From positions 49,616-113,615 of the forward strand of contig MNYM01000050.1 in NCBI GenBank assembly GCA_001873065.1: DNA of 64,000 bases. Reading direction: 5' to 3'. The notes under the pieces are model-generated. The model ran no database searches. It was given only the letters and a program-made list of their open reading frames with translations, and was not told where the DNA came from. The position numbers and the translations under genes are program-made. Shown here in pieces: positions 54,339 to 62,769 of this stretch; the first letter of the stretch is position 1; each line of letters begins with the position of its first letter. This DNA comes from Flavobacteriaceae bacterium CG2_30_31_66. Lineage in GTDB: Bacteria > Bacteroidota > Bacteroidia > Flavobacteriales > Flavobacteriaceae.

Positions 54339-55394
54339 TTAATTTATTTTGATTTCGAAAACGATTTCGTTAAGTCCAAACTTGGTTTTTAGGTATTCTC
54401 CTTTCACTTTTTCTAATTGAGAAACCAATTGATTGTCAATAATTTTATCAATATATTGGTATGCAACATCTTTTTTATTCTTTTCCCTGTGAATTACGTC
54501 AAAGAATATTTTTTCATTATTTGGAATGCCAAAATATGATTCGTAAGTATCAAATTTGTCATTTTTTGCAATATGAAATAGTCCCTGTAAAAGGGCGTAA
54601 AACGTAAATTCTCTTGAAAATTCCCGGTTATAATCATTTGGAAAATGACCAGATTCAATCAAAATGGTATTGTAACCCAATTTTTGAAAATTATCTCCTG
54701 TTGCTGTAGGATAAAATTCATCAGTGTATCTTCCCACGAAATTTGGAATGATTTGTTGCAACAAATCATTCATTGCGACAATCACATTCATAGTTTGAAT
54801 TCTTCCTTTTGTAATCGCTCTCGTAATTTCTTCAGATGGTGCTAAAAAAGAGATTGTTGCAGGATTTTTTGTACCCTCAACCCCAAAAATAGTTCGTTGA
54901 TCATGAAGATTAAAGCAAAATTGCGGTTTGAAATCCTCTAAAATTGCTCGTAATAAATTGCTTTCAACGGCAACTCTATCAACCGCATCTCTATTCAAAT
55001 CAATGTTGTTTGCGTTTACTCTTGTATAAACTTCAGCTCCATCAGGATTCAGCATTGGGATGAATAATAATGTGCAATTAACTAGGATATCTTTCAAAAT
55101 TGGCTCGTTGTTATTTGAAAAAAAATTGAACAAATCGAAAAGTGCCTTAGTGCCTGTACTTTCATTTCCATGCATTTGTGACCACAACAAAATTTTTTTT
55201 ACCCCAGTTCCAATTTTCAATTGCATGATTGGCTTTTGCAATTCAGAAAAACCCATCTGACGAATTTCAAAACTGTTTTTGTGCTTTTCAAAAAGCGGTT
55301 GAATATCTTTAAATGCAATCCACTTTCCAAAAAGAGTTGGTTCTTTATGTTGTTCGAAAATTGTTTTTATTGAAGTTGGTGATAAAATGCTCAT
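54339..55394 (-). CDS. M14-family zinc carboxypeptidase
   Basis: 351 residues from ATG 55394. LLWSQMHGNESTGTKALFDL holds the HxxE zinc motif, NNIDLNRDAVD and FNLHDQRTIFG supply the Arg and third zinc ligand, and ILIESGHFPNDYNREFSREF the C-terminal Glu region. There is no signal peptide, so it is a cytoplasmic succinylglutamate-desuccinylase/carboxypeptidase-like member. The substrate is unknown. Divergent from the XRE regulator. Confidence 0.85.
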   Translation of the reverse strand: MSILSPTSIKTIFEQHKEPTLFGKWIAFKDIQPLFEKHKNSFEIRQMGFSELQKPIMQLKIGTGVKKILLWSQMHGNESTGTKALFDLFNFFSNNNEPILKDILVNCTLLFIPMLNPDGAEVYTRVNANNIDLNRDAVDRVAVESNLLRAILEDFKPQFCFNLHDQRTIFGVEGTKNPATISFLAPSEEITRAITKGRIQTMNVIVAMNDLLQQIIPNFVGRYTDEFYPTATGDNFQKLGYNTILIESGHFPNDYNREFSREFTFYALLQGLFHIAKNDKFDTYESYFGIPNNEKIFFDVIHREKNKKDVAYQYIDKIIDNQLVSQLEKVKGEYLKTKFGLNEIVFEIKIN

Positions 55395-55415
55395 TGTTGA
55401 AATTATTAGTTTCAG

Positions 55416-55446
55416 CAAAAATAATTGAATTTACATCAGTAAACAA
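55416..55446 (-). promoter_or_regulatory. promoter of the M14 peptidase gene
   Basis: On the minus strand TTG (55446-55444), 20 nt, TATTTTTG (55423-55416), 22 nt before the ATG. Confidence 0.55.
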
Positions 55447-55454
55447 TTAAAATT

Positions 55455-55547
55455 TTACAATTGTAAATTAATAAAATGTTACAATTGTAAACGTCATTTC
55501 AGATTACAGTTGTAACTTTTGTAAACAACAAAAATTTAGAATTGTAA
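55455..55547. promoter_or_regulatory. array of four TTACAATTGTAA-type palindromes
   Basis: Sites at 55455-55466 and 55479-55490 (both TTACAATTGTAA), 55504-55515 (TTACAGTTGTAA) and 55536-55547 (TTAGAATTGTAA). Centres are 24, 25 and 32 nt apart, with an additional half-site TTGTAA at 55519. They fill the gap between the divergent M14 peptidase and XRE genes. A fifth copy overlaps the XRE promoter. They are likely operators for a dimeric regulator, most simply the XRE protein itself. Confidence 0.65.
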
Positions 55548-55687
55548 ATTTTAAAAATAGCATATAAGATTATATTATGAAATAATTTTATTTTAAATAA
55601 ATAACAGTATATCAGTATTTTGTATAATTTATATAAAGTTATTATTGATATTAAATACCTAGCAAAAAACTTTCTTTAAGTTACTAT

Positions 55688-55721
55688 TTTGTGGTTTGAT
55701 TTATTTGATTTACATTTGTAA
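55688..55721 (+). promoter_or_regulatory. XRE gene promoter with overlapping operator
   Basis: TTTG (55688-55691), 19 nt, TACATTTG (55711-55718). The same bases form TTACATTTGTAA (55710-55721), one change from the upstream palindromes, so regulator binding here would occlude the -7 box: probable autorepression. Confidence 0.65.
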
Positions 55722-55738
55722 TAGATAACCTATTTACA

Positions 55739-56089
55739 ATGCTAAACACTGACGAGTTTACAAATCGACTCAAAAAAATAATGGATTATTATGATTTATC
55801 TGCGGCTGTTTTTGCCGATAAAATAGGTGTTCAGCGTTCTAGCATCTCCCATTTATTATCTGGAAGAAACAAACCTAGTTTGGATTTTATTTTAAAAATA
55901 ACTTCTATTTTTAAGGAAGTTGATTTGTATTGGTTGATCAATGGAAAAGGTTCATTTCCTCAAAAAGTAGAGAGCTCCTCCTCTACTTCTACGCCAACTT
56001 TATTTCCAAGTAATGAAGTTTTAGGAAAAAAAATTCAACGAATTGTCGTTTTTTATTCTGACGGAACATTTGATGAATATTTAAAATGA
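55739..56089 (+). CDS. XRE-family helix-turn-helix regulator
   Basis: 116 residues. The HTH_3 domain fills residues ~8-65 (RLKKIMDYYDLSAAVFADKI, GVQRSSISHLLSGRNKPSLD, FILKI), followed by NLYWLINGKG-like LYWLINGKGSFPQK. The C-terminal ~40 residues are Ser/Thr-rich and end in KIQRIVVFYSDGTFDEYLK, a short motif common to flavobacterial relatives. Not visibly paired with a toxin gene. Palindromes upstream suggest it controls itself and perhaps the divergent peptidase. Confidence 0.85.
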   Translation: MLNTDEFTNRLKKIMDYYDLSAAVFADKIGVQRSSISHLLSGRNKPSLDFILKITSIFKEVDLYWLINGKGSFPQKVESSSSTSTPTLFPSNEVLGKKIQRIVVFYSDGTFDEYLK

Positions 56090-56233
56090 TTTTATTTTAC
56101 TTTTTTTTTTCAAATCACAGTAAACATACAGCCAATTTTAGTTCAACTAAGGTATTTTTTTTGTAAGTTAATTTCCTTTTTAAATTTACTAACAAATATT
56201 AAAATTGAAAACCTAGAATTTTAATTTTTTAAT

Positions 56234-56743
56234 CTAAAAATATCGCTCTTTCAAAATATTTAAATGATGTATTTGATGTCCTGAACACAAAAATCCAATT
56301 GCTCTTACTGACATGTTTTTTTCTGAGCCTACCCCTATTCTTTTTAATGATTCTTCTGAAAAACTTTTGAAAAGCAAAATAGTTCCTTGTCTTACAATCG
56401 CCATTTCTGTTAATAAATCCGCCCAGTTTATTGTATTTGCATTCACATTTGCTACAAATAAATCTTGGTCAAAACCAGGTAAAGAAGTCTTATCATTTCT
56501 TGCAAAACACAATGCTCTATAACAAAAAACTCGCTCAGTATCAATGATGTGTTGCACCACTTCTTTCATGTTCCATTTTTCAGAAGCATACGCAAAATGT
56601 TGTTTTTCTTCTGAAATATTTTGCAAGGATTGCTGAAAATTTTCTTGGGCAATCATTAGATTTTCTACAATCGATTTTCCGTTTTTTTCAATTTGTTGAA
56701 TGTAGTTTTTATAGTAAGGTGCATATTCGTTTTCTGGAATCAT
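56234..56743 (-). CDS. DinB-family protein
   Basis: 169 residues, predicted four-helix bundle with metal-binding histidines in MKEVVQHIIDTERVFCYRAL (His ~66) and GHQIHHLNILKERYF. DinB/YfiT-like proteins are thiol- or metal-dependent enzymes of mostly unknown activity. Confidence 0.85.
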   Translation of the reverse strand: MIPENEYAPYYKNYIQQIEKNGKSIVENLMIAQENFQQSLQNISEEKQHFAYASEKWNMKEVVQHIIDTERVFCYRALCFARNDKTSLPGFDQDLFVANVNANTINWADLLTEMAIVRQGTILLFKSFSEESLKRIGVGSEKNMSVRAIGFLCSGHQIHHLNILKERYF

Positions 56744-56805
56744 GATTAGAAATGTTTATGTTATAATAACGAAAATACTAATTTTTTTTTTAATAAAATA
56801 GACAC

Positions 56806-56846
56806 TATTTTTGTAATTAAAATCTTGTAAGGTTTAAAAAACCTTA
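56806..56846 (+). promoter_or_regulatory. -7 box and degenerate REP before the methyltransferase-like gene
   Basis: TATTTTTG (56806-56813) matches TAnnTTTG. Downstream, TAAGGTTT-aaa-AAACCTTA (within 56827-56846) is a shortened version of the CCTACAAGGTT palindromes and would lie in the mRNA leader. Confidence 0.4.
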
Positions 56847-56876
56847 TGGTTTTTATTCAAAAAAAAAAATATAAGA

Positions 56877-57371
56877 TTGATTTTCAAACTCGCTTCACGA
56901 ATCCAATTTTTAGTAACTTCCACCAACCAACATGGGGTACATTCGCCATTTGTATTTGATTTTGTTACCAAAGGATTGTATCAAAAATCAAAAAAAATAG
57001 CAATCAAAAATGATTTTTTATCAACACAAAATCTATCTAAAAAAGAAGAAAAAATCCTTTCAAAAATCTGTTATTATTTCAAAGTTGAACAAATTTTTAC
57101 AAATTACACAGAGTTAGAAAATGGTTTAGATAACAATTATAAATTATTATTTATCAATATTATAGAAAATTTTATCTTTGATAAAATAATGCTAAATTCT
57201 TCAAAATCATTTTTGGTTTTTCATGGCATTTATAAACATCCGAAAGCATATCAAAAATGGAAATTAATTTGTAAAAACAAGCAAGCCACCGTAACGATTG
57301 ATTTGTATTATTTCGGATTGATTTTCTTCAGAAAAGAGCAAGTTAAAGAACATTTTAAAATTCGAGTTTAA
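56877..57371 (+). CDS. methyltransferase-family relative lacking the SAM-binding core
   Basis: 164 residues, TTG start. The two ends match a flavobacterial class I methyltransferase family: N-terminal STNQHGVHSPFVFDFVTKG and C-terminal HPKAYQKWKLICKNKQATVT ending KEQVKEHFKIRV. Relatives are, from memory, some 220-250 residues with a glycine-rich SAM motif after the YYFK segment; here LSKICYYFKVEQIFTNYTEL passes straight on with no GxGxG. It is probably a degenerated or repurposed, non-methylating protein. The open frame is intact, so it may still be translated. Confidence 0.6.
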   Translation: MIFKLASRIQFLVTSTNQHGVHSPFVFDFVTKGLYQKSKKIAIKNDFLSTQNLSKKEEKILSKICYYFKVEQIFTNYTELENGLDNNYKLLFINIIENFIFDKIMLNSSKSFLVFHGIYKHPKAYQKWKLICKNKQATVTIDLYYFGLIFFRKEQVKEHFKIRV

Positions 57372-57429
57372 CAGTTTTTTAGTATTCAATCTTTGTAACT
57401 TTACCGCTTTTAATTTTCAATAAAATCAA

Positions 57430-58002
57430 ATGAAAATATACACGAAAACTGGTGATGAAGGGACAACAGCACTTTTTGGAGGCACAAGAGTTCAGAAAAA
57501 CAATTTACGTATTGAAAGTTATGGCACTGTTGATGAACTCAATTCCTATATTGGTTTGATCAAAGACCAAGAAATCAGTGAAGAAATCAAACAATCTTTA
57601 TTGAAAATTCAGCATGATTTGTTCACTTTGGGTGCTATGTTAGCTACACCTCCCGAAAAAGAAACGCTAGCAAATGGCAATGATCGACTGAATATCCCAA
57701 AAATCGATGAAGAATCCATTCTTTTTTTGGAAAATGAAATTGATAAAATGGATGCTGAATTGTCTCAAATGACACATTTTATTTTGCCTGGTGGTCACGT
57801 TGCTGTGTCATTCTGTCACGTTGCAAGATGCGTTTGCAGACGTGCAGAACGCTTATCTGTGGCTCTGAACGAAGAAGAACAGCTAAATGGCGTTATTTTA
57901 AAATATTTAAATAGACTGTCTGACTACCTTTTTGTATTGGCACGAAAGTTGTCAAAAGACTTTTTAGTGCCGGAAATCAAATGGATTCCAAAGAAAATTT
58001 AG
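57430..58002 (+). CDS. cob(I)alamin adenosyltransferase, PduO type
   Basis: 190 residues. MKIYTKTGDEGTTALFGGTRVQKN, ESYGTVDELNSYIGL and CRRAERLSVAL then LNRLSDYLFVLAR are the ATP- and corrinoid-binding motifs of the PduO/ATR family, a helical trimer making adenosylcobalamin. No other cobalamin gene is near, in keeping with salvage rather than synthesis at this locus. Confidence 0.94.
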   Translation: MKIYTKTGDEGTTALFGGTRVQKNNLRIESYGTVDELNSYIGLIKDQEISEEIKQSLLKIQHDLFTLGAMLATPPEKETLANGNDRLNIPKIDEESILFLENEIDKMDAELSQMTHFILPGGHVAVSFCHVARCVCRRAERLSVALNEEEQLNGVILKYLNRLSDYLFVLARKLSKDFLVPEIKWIPKKI

Positions 58003-58039
58003 CAAGGTTTTTTTTAATAATTATATTTCTTAAAAAGAC

Positions 58040-58069
58040 TTGCCTAATTGAGTAAAAAAATTATTTTTG
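58040..58069 (+). promoter_or_regulatory. promoter of the DUF2795 gene
   Basis: TTG (58040-58042), 19 nt, TATTTTTG (58062-58069), 21 nt before the ATG. Confidence 0.6.
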
Positions 58070-58090
58070 TAAAAAATTAAACAATAAGAA

Positions 58091-58312
58091 ATGTATTGGA
58101 CATTAGAATTAGCATCGTATTTAGCAGATGCCCCTTGGCCAGCAACCAAAGATGAATTGATTGACTATGCAATTAGAACTGGTGCGCCTCTTGAGGTTGT
58201 AGAAAACTTACAGGATATTGAAGATGAAGAAGAACCTTACGATTCTATCATTGAGATTTGGCCTGATTATCCTTCTGAAGAGGACTATCTTTGGAACGAG
58301 GATGAATATTAA
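58091..58312 (+). CDS. DUF2795 small acidic protein
   Basis: 73 residues. MYWTLELASYLADAPWPATKDELIDYAIRTGAP fits the DUF2795 helical domain and is followed by a strongly acidic tail (DIEDEEEPYDSIIEIWPDYPSEEDYLW). Conserved in Bacteroidota next to secA from memory; function unknown. It has its own promoter and terminator. Confidence 0.85.
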   Translation: MYWTLELASYLADAPWPATKDELIDYAIRTGAPLEVVENLQDIEDEEEPYDSIIEIWPDYPSEEDYLWNEDEY

Positions 58313-58323
58313 AATATAAAACA

Positions 58324-58348
58324 AAGTCTCTCAAGAGGCTTTTTTTTT
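58324..58348 (+). terminator. rho-independent terminator of the DUF2795 gene
   Basis: AAGTCTC-TCAA-GAGGCTT (7 pairs, one G-U) followed by eight T. Confidence 0.7.
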
Positions 58349-58378
58349 GTTTCATGACACACTAGAAAAACTTTTTTT

Positions 58379-58398
58379 TCAAGATATTTTTATCTTGA
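58379..58398 (+). promoter_or_regulatory. perfect palindrome ahead of secA
   Basis: TCAAGATA-TTTT-TATCTTGA, 8-bp perfect arms, 51 nt before the secA ATG. It could be an operator or a hairpin in the leader; no TAnnTTTG box was recognised next to it. Confidence 0.4.
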
Positions 58399-58448
58399 TA
58401 TATAACTATAAAATTTCAATTCTTTTTAATTGAACTAAAACACACACA

Positions 58449-61400
58449 ATGAATATTCTAAACTCAGTAATAAAACTTTTTGTCGGTGACAAACAACAAA
58501 AAGATTTAAAAAGTTTACAACCCATCATAAACGCCGTTAAAAAATTTGAATCCGAAATATCCAATCTTTCAAACGATGCATTAAGAGCAAAAACTCAAGA
58601 ATTTAAGGAGAAATTAAACACAGCAAACAAAGAATTCGAAGATAAAATTATTGCTTTAGAAGAAGAAGCCAAAAGCGCATCTATTGATCGACAAGAAGAA
58701 ATTTATATTGAAATCGATGCTTTAAAAGACACTTCTTACAAAATTTCTGAAGAGGTTTTATTGGAAATCATGCCTGAAGCGTTTGCAGTAATTAAAGAAA
58801 CTGCGATTCGTTTTGTAAATAACGAAGAAATTGAAGTAACTGCGACACCTTTTGATAGAGAATTGTCTGCCATTAGAAAACACATCACCCTTGAAAATGA
58901 CAAAGCATATTGGGCTAATTCTTGGGATGCTGCTGGGAAACCAGTAACTTGGGACATGGTGCATTATGATGTGCAATTGATTGGTGGGTCTGTGTTGCAT
59001 CAAGGAAAAATTGCCGAAATGATGACAGGTGAAGGAAAAACCTTGGTTTCTACCTTGCCTGTCTATCTCAATGCGCTTTCTGGAAAAGGCGTTCACGTGG
59101 TGACTGTAAACGATTATTTGGCAAAACGTGATAGCGCTTGGATGGGACCTATTTTTGAGTTTCACGGACTTTCTACTGATTGTATTGATTATCATCAACC
59201 AAATTCAGATGCACGAAGAAAAGCGTATCATGCTGATATTACTTACGGAACCAACAACGAGTTTGGTTTTGATTATTTGCGTGATAACATGGCTAGCTCT
59301 AAAGATGATTTGGTGCAAAGAGCGCCCAATTATGCCATTATTGATGAGGTAGATTCTGTGTTGATTGATGATGCAAGAACGCCATTAATCATTTCTGGTC
59401 CTGTGCCTCAAGGTGATAGACATGAGTTTAACGAATTAAAACCTTTAGTGGCTGATTTGGTGGAATTGCAACGCAAACATTTAGTAGGTGTTTTGGCAGA
59501 ATCTAAAAAATTAATTTCGGAAGGAAAAGACAAAGAAGGCGGATTTTTATTATTGAGAGTTTATAGAGGTTTGCCCAAAAACAAAGCCTTGATTAAGTTT
59601 TTATCGCAAGAAGGTGTGAAACAATTGTTGCAAAAAACCGAAAATCATTACATGCAAGACAACAACAAATTGATGCCAGAAGTGGACGAAGATTTGTGGT
59701 TTGTGGTGGAAGAAAAGAACAATCAAATTGATTTGACCGATAAAGGAATTGCGCATTTATCCGAAATTACGAAAAATGACAACTTCTTTGTGTTGCCAGA
59801 TATTGGTGTAAAAGTGGGCGAAATTGACCAATCAAAAGGAACTCCTGAAGAAAAAGCGTCTCAAAAAGAGGAATTATACCGCGATTTTAGCATCAAAAGC
59901 GAGCGTATTCACACCATGAATCAATTGTTAAAAGCCTACACCGTGTTTGAAAAAGACGTGGAATATGTAGTGATGGATAACAAAGTGATGATTGTTGATG
60001 AGCAAACAGGTCGTATCATGGATGGTCGTCGTTATTCAGACGGTTTGCATCAAGCGATTGAAGCCAAAGAAAATGTAAAAATCGAAGATGCTACTCAAAC
60101 TTTTGCTACTGTTACGTTACAAAATTACTTTAGAATGTATCGAAAATTGGCTGGTATGACAGGAACTGCAGTGACTGAAGCTGGCGAATTTTGGGAAATT
60201 TATAAGTTGGATGTTGTTGAAATTCCGACAAACAAACCTGTAACTAGAGAAGATAAAGAAGATTTGGTTTACAAAACGTCTCGTGAAAAATACAATGCGG
60301 TTATTGATGATATCGTGAAACTGGTATCTGAAAAAAGACCGGTTTTGGTGGGAACTACTTCTGTTGAAATCTCAGAATTGTTAGGAAGAATGTTGCAAAT
60401 GCGCAAAATTCCGCACAATATTTTGAATGCCAAATTGCACAAACGTGAAGCAGATATTGTTGCTGAAGCAGGAAAACCAGGCGTGGTAACCATTGCAACC
60501 AACATGGCAGGACGTGGAACAGATATCAAACTGACAGTAGACGTGAAAAAAGCGGGTGGTTTGGCTATTATTGGTACAGAACGTCATGACTCAAGACGTG
60601 TTGATAGACAGCTCAGAGGTCGTGCTGGACGTCAAGGAGATGTGGGTTCATCACAATTTTATGTGGCTTTGGACGACAACTTGATGCGTTTGTTTGGGTC
60701 TGACAGAATTGCCAAAATGATGGACAGAATGGGCTTGAAAGAAGGCGAAGTAATTCAACATTCTATGATTACCAAATCTATAGAACGTGCTCAGAAAAAA
60801 GTAGAAGAAAACAACTTTGGCATTCGTAAGCGTTTGTTAGAGTATGATGATATCATGAATGCACAACGTGAATTTGTGTACAAAAGAAGACGCAATGCTT
60901 TAGACGGAAAACGTTTGCAAGTTGACATCGCCAATATGATTTATGATACTTGTGAATCGATTGTTGCAAAAAACAAAGCGGTTAAAGACTTTCAGAATTT
61001 TGAGTTTGAATTGATTCGTTTTTCATCCATGACCTCTCCTATTTCGCAAGCTGATTTTGAAAAACTATCAGAAAAAGAAATTACTGACACGCTGTATGAC
61101 ATTGTAACAGCACATTACAAATCAAAAATTGAAAAAAATGCGGTGTTGGCATATCCTGTCATCAAAGGGGTGTATGAAAACGAAGGCGATCGTTATGAAC
61201 GCATTGTGGTGCCTTTTACAGATGGTATCAAAGCATTGCAAGTAGTCACCAACTTAAAAGAAGCTTATGAAACGCAAGGAAAAAGCTTGATTACCGATTT
61301 TGAAAAAAACATCACGTTAGCCATTATTGATGAAAACTGGAAAGAGCATTTGCGCAAAATGGACGATTTGAAACAGTCCGTTCAAAATGCGTCGTATGAG

Positions 61401-61784
61401 CAAAAAGACCCGTTGTTAATCTATAAATTCGAAGCTTTTGAATTGTTTAAATTGACGGTTGATGAAATCAATAAAGAAGTATTGTCGTTCTTATTTAAAG
61501 GCGAATTGCCCAATCAAAGTGTCAACCAAATTTCGGAAGCTCGCCAAACAAAAAGAGAGCGTTTGAGCACCAGCAAAGCCGATGTTCAAAACAGTACCGA
61601 ACAAGCCATTGCCAACTCAAGAAAACAACAACAAGCACCTGTTGAAACGATTGTGAGAGAGCAACCAAAAATCGGTAGAAACGAAAAAGTAACGATCAAA
61701 AATGTGATGACTGGCGAAGAAAAAGAAGTGAAATTCAAACAAGCCATTCCTTTGATAGAAAATGGTAGTTGGGTAGTGAAATAA
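58449..61784 (+). CDS. secA: preprotein translocase ATPase
   Basis: 1,111 residues, normal for Bacteroidota and longer than E. coli SecA. Walker A MTGEGKT (~residue 192), [16 protein letters not shown], the DEAD-like [32 protein letters not shown] and [12 protein letters not shown] helicase motifs. A long insert around residues 330-460 ([20 protein letters not shown] to [15 protein letters not shown]) is group-typical. There is no C-terminal zinc-binding SecB motif; the protein ends in [22 protein letters not shown]. It drives proteins through SecYEG. Confidence 0.97.
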   Translation: MNILNSVIKLFVGDKQQKDLKSLQPIINAVKKFESEISNLSNDALRAKTQEFKEKLNTANKEFEDKIIALEEEAKSASIDRQEEIYIEIDALKDTSYKISEEVLLEIMPEAFAVIKETAIRFVNNEEIEVTATPFDRELSAIRKHITLENDKAYWANSWDAAGKPVTWDMVHYDVQLIGGSVLHQGKIAEMMTGEGKTLVSTLPVYLNALSGKGVHVVTVNDYLAKRDSAWMGPIFEFHGLSTDCIDYHQPNSDARRKAYHADITYGTNNEFGFDYLRDNMASSKDDLVQRAPNYAIIDEVDSVLIDDARTPLIISGPVPQGDRHEFNELKPLVADLVELQRKHLVGVLAESKKLISEGKDKEGGFLLLRVYRGLPKNKALIKFLSQEGVKQLLQKTENHYMQDNNKLMPEVDEDLWFVVEEKNNQIDLTDKGIAHLSEITKNDNFFVLPDIGVKVGEIDQSKGTPEEKASQKEELYRDFSIKSERIHTMNQLLKAYTVFEKDVEYVVMDNKVMIVDEQTGRIMDGRRYSDGLHQAIEAKENVKIEDATQTFATVTLQNYFRMYRKLAGMTGTAVTEAGEFWEIYKLDVVEIPTNKPVTREDKEDLVYKTSREKYNAVIDDIVKLVSEKRPVLVGTTSVEISELLGRMLQMRKIPHNILNAKLHKREADIVAEAGKPGVVTIATNMAGRGTDIKLTVDVKKAGGLAIIGTERHDSRRVDRQLRGRAGRQGDVGSSQFYVALDDNLMRLFGSDRIAKMMDRMGLKEGEVIQHSMITKSIERAQKKVEENNFGIRKRLLEYDDIMNAQREFVYKRRRNALDGKRLQVDIANMIYDTCESIVAKNKAVKDFQNFEFELIRFSSMTSPISQADFEKLSEKEITDTLYDIVTAHYKSKIEKNAVLAYPVIKGVYENEGDRYERIVVPFTDGIKALQVVTNLKEAYETQGKSLITDFEKNITLAIIDENWKEHLRKMDDLKQSVQNASYEQKDPLLIYKFEAFELFKLTVDEINKEVLSFLFKGELPNQSVNQISEARQTKRERLSTSKADVQNSTEQAIANSRKQQQAPVETIVREQPKIGRNEKVTIKNVMTGEEKEVKFKQAIPLIENGSWVVK

Positions 61785-61809
61785 ACCTTATTTACTAAAA
61801 TAAATATCC

Positions 61810-61850
61810 AATCCGTAAAGCAGGTAACTGTTTTGCGGATTTCTTTTTTT
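61810..61850 (+). terminator. rho-independent terminator of secA
   Basis: AATCCGTAAAGCAG-gtaa-CTGTTTTGCGGATT, 14 pairs including G-U pairs, followed by TCTTTTTTT, 25 nt after the stop. Confidence 0.9.
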
Positions 61851-61865
61851 ATAAAAAATTCATTC

Positions 61866-62153
61866 TTAAATCTTCACAAGCAAGACAAAGGTTTTTCGGA
61901 TGATGAAGTGTTGAGTATTGGTTTTTAAAGGCTTTTTACAGGGCGTCAGTTCATGACCTTGATCAATACTCACTTTTATCAACGTGGGCGCTTTTTTTTG
62001 GGATAATGGAAATCCTGTTCGACTAAATTTTACGGATACTGAATAAGCAGCTTTGGTGGCATTTTTAAAAACATTGACAGATACTAGTGTGGGTACCAAC
62101 GTGAAATGGAGCAATCCTTTTAAGTAAATATTTTTTTGATACAAGTTGTTCAT
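61866..62153 (-). CDS. hypothetical 95-aa ORF
   Basis: LHFTLVPTLVSVNVFKNATK, AAYSVSVKFSRTGFPLSQKK, then a basic C-terminus. No family recognised, no clear promoter; codon choice (many Lys/Thr, few acidic residues) is not decisive. It lies between the secA terminator and the repeat patch and may be spurious. Confidence 0.3.
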   Translation of the reverse strand: MNNLYQKNIYLKGLLHFTLVPTLVSVNVFKNATKAAYSVSVKFSRTGFPLSQKKAPTLIKVSIDQGHELTPCKKPLKTNTQHFIIRKTFVLLVKI

Positions 62154-62500
62154 TTATAAACCTTCAAATGGTTATAAAACCTTTGTAGATAGACATTGAA
62201 TTATACAGTATTTACTAGTATCCTACTTATTTAAAAAATCAATAAAGCACATCGTAATTTTACGAATTCTTTTCCGTTAAGAGATTGATTTCATCATCTT
62301 ACCATTTCAATTTATATAAAATTTCATCCTACTTTAACTCCATTTACAGTAAATGTTTCTAATGGATTTATAGTTAATAAGAATTCGTGGTAAATTAATT
62401 TTAACATCAATTGCACTCAATTGATTGTATCATATAAAAGTCTTTTAAAAACATAAAGCAAATATAATCAGTATGTTAATTTTGGAAAGTTATTTCCATA
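62154..62500. other. AT-rich intergenic stretch
   Basis: No ORF, tRNA or hairpin that I can support. It contains only scattered short AT-rich palindromes. Confidence 0.3.
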
Positions 62501-62503
62501 GCA

Positions 62504-62653
62504 GGCAGTTGCTAGCGCCTCAGTGCACAGTGGCAGTTGGGCACGTGGGCAACTACCTATTAATTGTATAATTAGTTTAGATAAATTGTACAACTATTGG
62601 GTACTTGACACGGTACTCGCTAGCAGTTGCCTCGGTGCGTGATGGCAGTTGCC
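62504..62653. repeat. GC-rich GGCAGTTG repeat patch
   Basis: GCAGTTG occurs in direct orientation at 62505, 62533, 62623 and 62645, with an inverted GGGCAACTACC at 62548-62558. Two larger blocks align: GCCTCAGTGCACAGTGGCAG and GCCTCGGTGCGTGATGGCAG, about 112 bp apart. The patch is much richer in G+C than its surroundings and sits about 110 bp before a recombinase gene. It may be a recombination site or just another lineage-specific intergenic repeat. Confidence 0.6.
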
Positions 62654-62705
62654 TTGGGAAGGAGTAGCAAGTATGCAATAGCAATGCTTTTAATCTCTGA
62701 TTTTT

Positions 62706-62736
62706 TTTGATTTATTTATTGAAAACAGTATATTTG
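62706..62736 (+). promoter_or_regulatory. promoter of the recombinase gene
   Basis: TTTG (62706-62709), 19 nt, TATATTTG (62729-62736): an exact consensus fit, 25-34 nt before the TTG start candidates at 62761 and 62770. Confidence 0.65.
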
Positions 62737-62769
62737 GTTTAAAATTGAAAAAGAAAAAGATTGTTTATT

